This document shows positions 6,855 to 11,245 of a stretch of 11,245 bases of DNA, in pieces. Source of the stretch: an uncultured Clostridia bacterium (lineage in GTDB: Bacteria > Bacillota > Clostridia > Oscillospirales > Acutalibacteraceae); assembly GCA_937915775.1 (NCBI GenBank), contig CALGGQ010000168.1, forward strand, positions 1 through 11,245. Reading direction: 5' to 3'. Below the pieces are notes generated by a model. It was not told the DNA's origin. It was given only the letters and a program-made list of their open reading frames with translations, and searched no databases. Every line of letters begins with the position of its first letter. Position 1 is the stretch's first letter. The position numbers and the translations under genes are program-made.

Positions 6855-9260
6855 ATGAAAACAGGATTAACTGTCAATCAAACAAAAAAACTCATTACCG
6901 ATAAACTTTCCCACTTTTTCGGCGTAACGCCCGATGTGGCAACCAACGAGCAGTATTATAAGGCTGTCGCCATGATTGTGCGCGACAGGCTGTCCGAAAT
7001 GAACAGCGACTTCCGCCATACTGCCAAGGGGCAGGATTCCAAGGAGATTTACTATCTCTGTATGGAATTCCTGATGGGGCGCTCCTTGCGGAATAACCTT
7101 TATAATTTAGGGCTGACAAAGGTGTTCAGCGAGGCGCTGGCTTCGATGGATGTCAAGCTTGACAGGCTCTATGATTTAGAGCCGGATGCCGGTCTCGGCA
7201 ACGGCGGTCTCGGCAGACTGGCGGCGTGCTATCTGGATGGACTTGCTACAAACGGCTTTGAGTCGATGGGGTATTCCATCCGCTATGAAGCGGGTATCTT
7301 CAAGCAAAAGCTTGTGGACGGCTGGCAGACCGAGCTGCCCGATTTCTGGCTGCCCGGCGGCGATGTCTGGCTGGTGCCGCGTGAGGAACGCGCTGTGGAG
7401 GTCAAGTTCGAGGGCTATATTGAGGATAGCTGGGACGGCGAATATCACCATGTACTGCATAAGGACGCGAACACCGTTGTTGCCATTCCGTACGATATGT
7501 ATGTTTCGGGCATGGGCAAGGGCGTTTCCCGCCTGCGCCTGTGGGCTTCCAAAAAGCCGGAGCTCGATATGGCGCTCTTTAACCAGGGCTCGTATATCAA
7601 GGCGATGGAGCAATCCGCGATGGCGGAGGCAATCTCCAAAATCCTGTATCCTGCGGACAATGCGCCGGAGGGCAAGAGCTTACGTCTGCGCCAGCAGTAT
7701 TTCTTAGTATCCGCATCCATTCAGGATATCATTCAGCGCCATCTGACCAAGTACGGCACGCTGGATAACCTGCCGGAAAAAATTGCGATTCATATTAACG
7801 ATACGCATCCGACAATGGCCATACCCGAGCTGATGCGCATTATGCTTGATGAGTGCGGCTACGGCTGGGATGAGGCATGGAGCCTTGTCACCAGAACGGT
7901 GGCATACACCAACCATACCGTGATGAAAGAGGCGCTGGAGTGTTGGAGCGAGGAGCTTTACAGCCGTCTGCTGCCGCGTATCTATCAGATTACCAAGGAA
8001 ATTGATAACCGTTTCAGAGCGTACGTCTGGTCTGTTACGCACGATGCGGATAAGGTAGAGCGTATGGCAATCGTCTCCAGCGGTGTCGTCCGTATGGCGA
8101 ACCTCTGCGTTGCCGGCTCTCACAGCGTGAACGGCGTTTCGGCCCTGCACTCGCAGATCCTCAAGGACCGCGTATTCAACGATTTCTACCGCCTCACCCC
8201 CGATAAATTCACCAACGTGACCAACGGCATCGCCCATCGCCGCTGGCTGTGCCAGGCCAACCCCGAGCTTACCAAGTACCTCACCGATAAGATCGGCGGG
8301 CAGTTCGTATACGACGGCGCGGAGCTGAAGAAGTTTGCCGCCTTTGCGGACGATAAGCAGGCGCTGGCGGACCTCGAGGCCATCAAACGCCGCAACAAGG
8401 CCCGCTTCGCGAACTATATCAAGGAGGCCACCGGCGAAACGCTGGACCCCGATTCCCTGTTTGACGTACAGGTGAAGCGCCTGCACGAGTATAAGCGGCA
8501 GGAAATGAACGCCCTGAGCATTCTGGCGAACTACATCGCCATCAAGAACGACCCCAACGGCAGCCACGTGCCCCACACCTATATTTTCGGCGCGAAGGCC
8601 GCGCCCAGCTACTTTATGGCGAAGAAGATCATCTCCTTCATCTGGTCCCTGGCAAAAACGATCAACAGCGATCCCCAGGTGAACAAGTACCTGAAGGTGA
8701 TCTTCCTCGAGGAATACAACGTGACCACCGCCGAGCGGCTGATGCCCGCCGCCGATATCAGCGAGCAGATCTCTCTGGCCGGTACGGAAGCCAGCGGCAC
8801 TGGCAACATGAAGCTGATGATCAACGGCGCGGTAACGCTGGGCACCATGGACGGCGCGAACATTGAGATCTTCGAGAACGTGGGCGCGGATAACATCATT
8901 ATTTTCGGTATGTCCGCCGCCGAGGCGGAAGCCCTCAAGCGCAGCGGCTACACGCCCATGACCTACTACCAGAACTCCCCCGAGCTGAGAGAGACCATCG
9001 ACTACCTGAACGGCCATCAGTTCAACGGTAAGAACTTCCCTGAGATCGGCGAGACCATCAAATATCACGATCCCTACATGGTGCTGGCGGACTTCGCAGA
9101 TTACCGTCTTGCCCAGAAGAAGGCCGTGGAGCTGTTTACACAGAAGGACGTGTTCAACCGTATGTCCCTGCTGAACATTGCGGGCGCGGGCTTCTTTGCC
9201 GCCGACCGCGCCATTGACGAATACGCCGAAAACATCTGGCATACCAAAGGAATCAAATAA
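6855..9260 (+). CDS. glgP: Glycogen/maltodextrin phosphorylase (GT35)
   Basis: This PLP enzyme cleaves terminal alpha-1,4-glucosyl bonds of glycogen or maltodextrin with phosphate, releasing glucose-1-phosphate in the cytoplasm. The 801-residue length fits bacterial phosphorylases (E. coli MalP about 797). Family segments include LCMEFLMGRSLRNNLYNLGL, the glycine-rich DAGLGNGGLGRLAACYLDGL, NDTHPTMAIPELMR, NVTNGIAHRRWL, DVQVKRLHEYKRQ, and EASGTGNMKLMINGA with Lys653 as the expected PLP-binding lysine. Translation begins at the ATG 7 bases after a strong GGAGG. The stop overlaps the start of the GH13 gene. Codon choice changes sharply near 8.1 kb. By my hand tally, proline is 8 CCG and 4 CCC before it and 0 CCG and 11 CCC after; tyrosine is 15 TAT and 7 TAC before and 4 TAT and 14 TAC after; asparagine after the change is AAC only. 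The frame and motifs are intact across this point. Choice between glgP and malP as a name is uncertain. Confidence 0.95.
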   Translation: MKTGLTVNQTKKLITDKLSHFFGVTPDVATNEQYYKAVAMIVRDRLSEMNSDFRHTAKGQDSKEIYYLCMEFLMGRSLRNNLYNLGLTKVFSEALASMDVKLDRLYDLEPDAGLGNGGLGRLAACYLDGLATNGFESMGYSIRYEAGIFKQKLVDGWQTELPDFWLPGGDVWLVPREERAVEVKFEGYIEDSWDGEYHHVLHKDANTVVAIPYDMYVSGMGKGVSRLRLWASKKPELDMALFNQGSYIKAMEQSAMAEAISKILYPADNAPEGKSLRLRQQYFLVSASIQDIIQRHLTKYGTLDNLPEKIAIHINDTHPTMAIPELMRIMLDECGYGWDEAWSLVTRTVAYTNHTVMKEALECWSEELYSRLLPRIYQITKEIDNRFRAYVWSVTHDADKVERMAIVSSGVVRMANLCVAGSHSVNGVSALHSQILKDRVFNDFYRLTPDKFTNVTNGIAHRRWLCQANPELTKYLTDKIGGQFVYDGAELKKFAAFADDKQALADLEAIKRRNKARFANYIKEATGETLDPDSLFDVQVKRLHEYKRQEMNALSILANYIAIKNDPNGSHVPHTYIFGAKAAPSYFMAKKIISFIWSLAKTINSDPQVNKYLKVIFLEEYNVTTAERLMPAADISEQISLAGTEASGTGNMKLMINGAVTLGTMDGANIEIFENVGADNIIIFGMSAAEAEALKRSGYTPMTYYQNSPELRETIDYLNGHQFNGKNFPEIGETIKYHDPYMVLADFADYRLAQKKAVELFTQKDVFNRMSLLNIAGAGFFAADRAIDEYAENIWHTKGIK
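8080..8180. other. Apparent composition breakpoint inside glgP
   Basis: Synonymous codon use switches within roughly this interval, which encodes residues of the conserved phosphorylase segment around AGSHSVNGVSALHSQ. Upstream the gene matches the codon style of proB and proA. Downstream, GCC, CCC, AAC, TAC and ATC dominate. No indel or frame break accompanies the change. A recombination junction or a chimeric contig join are the two main explanations; the exact point cannot be set by eye. Confidence 0.5.
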
Positions 9261-11113
9261 TGCTCCCCTTTGACGCCCATCTTGACTTTTACAAATCCAT
9301 AAAAGGCGCGATTGCCGCAGGTGAATGCCTGCGGCTGCGCGTTTTGTTGCCCCGGTCCTTCGGCGTTTCCGCCTGCACGCTGGCGCTCACCCGCGACGGC
9401 AGGGCTACGGAGTATATCCCCATGCAGTGGGAGCACACTGACGGCATCGAGGAATGGTGGAGCCTGACGCTGCCCTTCCGGGAGACCGGGCTCTGGTTTT
9501 ATCACTTTGAATATACCACCGCATGGGGCACCAGCGTGCTGCGCCGCAAACCCAACACGCAGCAGGCTTCGCTGGACGGCACGGAGGAATGGCAGCAGAC
9601 CGTTTATCCCAAGGGCTTTCACACGCCGGACGCCTTCAAAGGCGGGCTCATCTATCAGATTTTTCCCGACCGGTTTTACGATTCCGGCGCACCGAAGCAG
9701 AACGTGCCCGCCGACAGGGTGATGCACAAAAACAAGAGCGAGGCGCCGGTATATCTGCCGGATAAACATGGCCGCATACTGAACAACGATTATTTCGGCG
9801 GCGACCTTAAGGGGATCGCGGAGAAGCTGGAATATCTGAAATCGCTGGGCGTGACTGTGATCTACCTGAACCCGATCGCGGAGGCCCACTCCAACCACCG
9901 CTACAACACGGCGGACTATAAAAAAGTGGACCCGCTGCTGGGTACGGCGGAGGATTTCAGCGCCCTGTGTGAAAAAGCGCACGCAATGGGCATAAAAATC
10001 GTGATCGACGGCGTTTACAGCCACACGGGGGACGACAGCGTTTATTTCAACAAATGGGGACGCTACCCGGACCTCGGCGCGTATCAGAGCCCCGCTTCGC
10101 CCTATTACAGCTGGTATTCCTTCGGCGCGAATCACGATAAATACGCCTGCTGGTGGAATATTGACACTCTGCCCGAGGTCAACGAGGAAGACCCGGGATA
10201 TATGGAGTTTATCACGGGAAAGGACGGGGTGCTCGATCTCTGGTTCTCCCTCGGCGCGGACGGCGTGCGGCTGGACGTGGCCGACGAACTGCCCGACGGC
10301 TTTCTGGACCGGGTACGGCAATGCGTAAAACGGAACGGCGAGGATAAGCTGCTGCTGGGCGAAGTATGGGAGGACGCCAGCAACAAGATCAGCCACGGCG
10401 GCCGCCGCAGGTATTTTGACGGACGGCAGCTCGACGGCGTAATGAATTACCCCTTCCGCACCGCCGTGATCGAATTTGCCCTCACCGCCGACGCGGCGCG
10501 CTTTATGCGCGAGGTGGAGGATATCGTGGACCACTACCCGCCGGAAGCCATGCACGTTTGCATGAACATGCTGGGCACCCACGATACGGAGCGCATTCTC
10601 ACGGCCCTTTCCGGCGTGGATCTGAGACATAAAAGCCGCAGGGCGCAGGCAGCCATAAAACTGACCGGCGACGCGCTTGATAAGGCCAAAACGCTTCTGA
10701 AATTGAGCGCCGCGATCAACTACGCGCTGCCCGGCATCCCGAGCCTTTACTACGGCGACGAAGCGGGCATGACCGGCGCAAAAGACCCCTTCAACCGCGC
10801 CTTTTACCCCTGGGGGAATGAAGACGACGCCCTGCTCGAATACTTCCGTATGCTCGGCAATTTCCGCGCGGAATACGACGTACTGAAGACCGGCGGCTTC
10901 TATCCCCTCTCGGCGGAGCTTGGCTGCATCGCCTTCTTGCGGTACGAACCGGGCAAAAAACGCGTGGCCGTGATCGCAAACAATAACCCCGCCGAGATCA
11001 CCTATAACCTGAACTACGATATGCGGGATATGGCCGTATATACCGGCGGCACGAAAACAGACGGCGCGGTAATCATCTCCCCTAATACCGCCGCCATCAT
11101 AGTGGACGAATAA
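9260..11113 (+). CDS. Cytoplasmic GH13 neopullulanase/cyclomaltodextrinase-like alpha-glucan hydrolase
   Basis: The 617-residue product is a GH13 enzyme expected to hydrolyse alpha-1,4 and possibly alpha-1,6 bonds of maltodextrins, cyclodextrins or pullulan. Residues about 1-125 look like an N-terminal CBM34-type beta-sandwich. The (beta/alpha)8 barrel starts at GGLIYQIFPDRF (about 133). Region I is DGVYSH (Asp250-His255), region V is LPEVN (304-308), region II is GVRLDVADE with nucleophile Asp339, region III is GEVWED with acid/base Glu368, and region IV is LGTHDTER with Asp442, so all three catalytic acids are present. FGGDLKGIAEKLEYLKSLGV and NPIAEAHSNHRYNTADY fit subfamilies GH13_20 or GH13_39. 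No signal peptide is visible, so it should act inside the cell on the same pool as GlgP. Its ATG overlaps the glgP stop (TAATG), with AAAGGA 8 bases upstream. Exact substrate and branch-cleaving ability remain inferred. Confidence 0.93.
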   Translation: MLPFDAHLDFYKSIKGAIAAGECLRLRVLLPRSFGVSACTLALTRDGRATEYIPMQWEHTDGIEEWWSLTLPFRETGLWFYHFEYTTAWGTSVLRRKPNTQQASLDGTEEWQQTVYPKGFHTPDAFKGGLIYQIFPDRFYDSGAPKQNVPADRVMHKNKSEAPVYLPDKHGRILNNDYFGGDLKGIAEKLEYLKSLGVTVIYLNPIAEAHSNHRYNTADYKKVDPLLGTAEDFSALCEKAHAMGIKIVIDGVYSHTGDDSVYFNKWGRYPDLGAYQSPASPYYSWYSFGANHDKYACWWNIDTLPEVNEEDPGYMEFITGKDGVLDLWFSLGADGVRLDVADELPDGFLDRVRQCVKRNGEDKLLLGEVWEDASNKISHGGRRRYFDGRQLDGVMNYPFRTAVIEFALTADAARFMREVEDIVDHYPPEAMHVCMNMLGTHDTERILTALSGVDLRHKSRRAQAAIKLTGDALDKAKTLLKLSAAINYALPGIPSLYYGDEAGMTGAKDPFNRAFYPWGNEDDALLEYFRMLGNFRAEYDVLKTGGFYPLSAELGCIAFLRYEPGKKRVAVIANNNPAEITYNLNYDMRDMAVYTGGTKTDGAVIISPNTAAIIVDE

Positions 11114-11129
11114 ATCACATAAATGCAAC

Positions 11130-11160
11130 AAGGAGATTCCGGACGGAGGCTCCTTTTTTA
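11130..11160 (+). terminator. Intrinsic terminator after the glgP-GH13 unit
   Basis: AAGGAG (11130-11135) pairs with CTCCTT (11150-11155), and TCC (11138-11140) can stack further on GGA (11145-11147) across a small internal loop. The stem runs straight into a T tract (TCCTTTTTTA). It lies 17 bp after the GH13 stop codon, where the operon should end. Confidence 0.8.
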
Positions 11161-11165
11161 ATGTA

Positions 11166-11179
11166 ATCAAATATTTGAT
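11166..11179. repeat. 14-bp perfect palindrome
   Basis: ATCAAATATTTGAT is self-complementary over all 14 bases and lies just after the terminator in an AT-rich spacer. It could be an operator half of a neighbouring gene outside the window. It has no other support. Confidence 0.35.
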
Positions 11180-11201
11180 AAATAATTGAGAAATTGCAGT
11201 T

Positions 11202-11244
11202 TGTCGCGCCGTCAGGGGCGCTGCGCGCAGACCCCCGTGGGACA
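11202..11244. other. GC-rich hairpin-prone element cut by the window edge
   Basis: After an AT-rich spacer the composition turns GC-rich. TGTC (11202-11205) can pair with GACA (11241-11244), GGGG (11215-11218) with CCCC (11232-11235), and the centre CTGCGCGCAG (11221-11230) is a perfect palindrome. The nested layout suggests one long imperfect hairpin. It may be an intergenic repeat or the start of a structured RNA or gene outside the window. I cannot tell which. Confidence 0.35.
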
Positions 11245-11245
11245 G

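Noticed and set aside
7704..9242. Long antisense open frame of 512 codons over glgP
   Set aside because: It mirrors the conserved phosphorylase frame, has no family motif and shows the Val/His/Gly-rich composition typical of antisense shadows.
9101..11170. Very long open frame of 689 codons on the minus strand, antisense to the GH13 gene
   Set aside because: The plus-strand frame has all GH13 catalytic motifs. The antisense frame has no recognisable domain and arises from the strong codon bias of the sense gene.

Overview
The window looks like chromosomal DNA from a spore-forming, moderate-GC member of the Clostridia, most likely in the Oscillospiraceae/Ruminococcaceae range. The evidence is a YpeB-type spore germination protein, a short PUA-less glutamate 5-kinase, GGAGG-type ribosome binding sites and a Gram-positive lipoprotein signal peptide. 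No mobile element, CRISPR array, tRNA or rRNA gene is visible, and I do not see a clearly novel biological system. Most of the window is ordinary housekeeping DNA.

Left block (1-1810, minus strand): ypeB, then a small lipoprotein gene of unknown function, then an intrinsic terminator at the left edge. The gap between the two genes is short and holds no convincing terminator, so they are probably co-transcribed. No sleB lies beside ypeB.

Middle block (1908-6757, plus strand): a sigma-A-like promoter drives proB and proA, the first two steps of proline synthesis from glutamate. They are followed without a break by a membrane-anchored protein with a six-repeat DUF5050-like beta-propeller ectodomain and by a multi-membrane-span polysaccharide flippase. 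The gaps are 5 bp, a 1-bp overlap and 37 bp, so all four genes look like one transcription unit of mixed function.

Right block (6771-11160, plus strand): a strong promoter and a leader with overlapping inverted repeats precede glgP (glycogen/maltodextrin phosphorylase). It is coupled by a TAATG overlap to a cytoplasmic GH13 neopullulanase/cyclomaltodextrinase-like enzyme, and an intrinsic terminator follows. Together the two enzymes could take glycogen or maltodextrins apart: the phosphorylase shortens chains to glucose-1-phosphate and the GH13 enzyme deals with branches or short oligosaccharides.

The most noteworthy signal is inside glgP. Around 8.1 kb the codon choice changes abruptly while the reading frame and family motifs run on intact. 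Upstream the gene resembles proBA (CCG proline, TAT tyrosine). Downstream it uses CCC proline, TAC tyrosine and only AAC asparagine, and the GH13 gene also leans towards CCC. This points either to a homologous-recombination mosaic or to a chimeric assembly joined at a conserved stretch of glgP. The last 45 bases are a GC-rich, hairpin-prone sequence cut off by the window edge.
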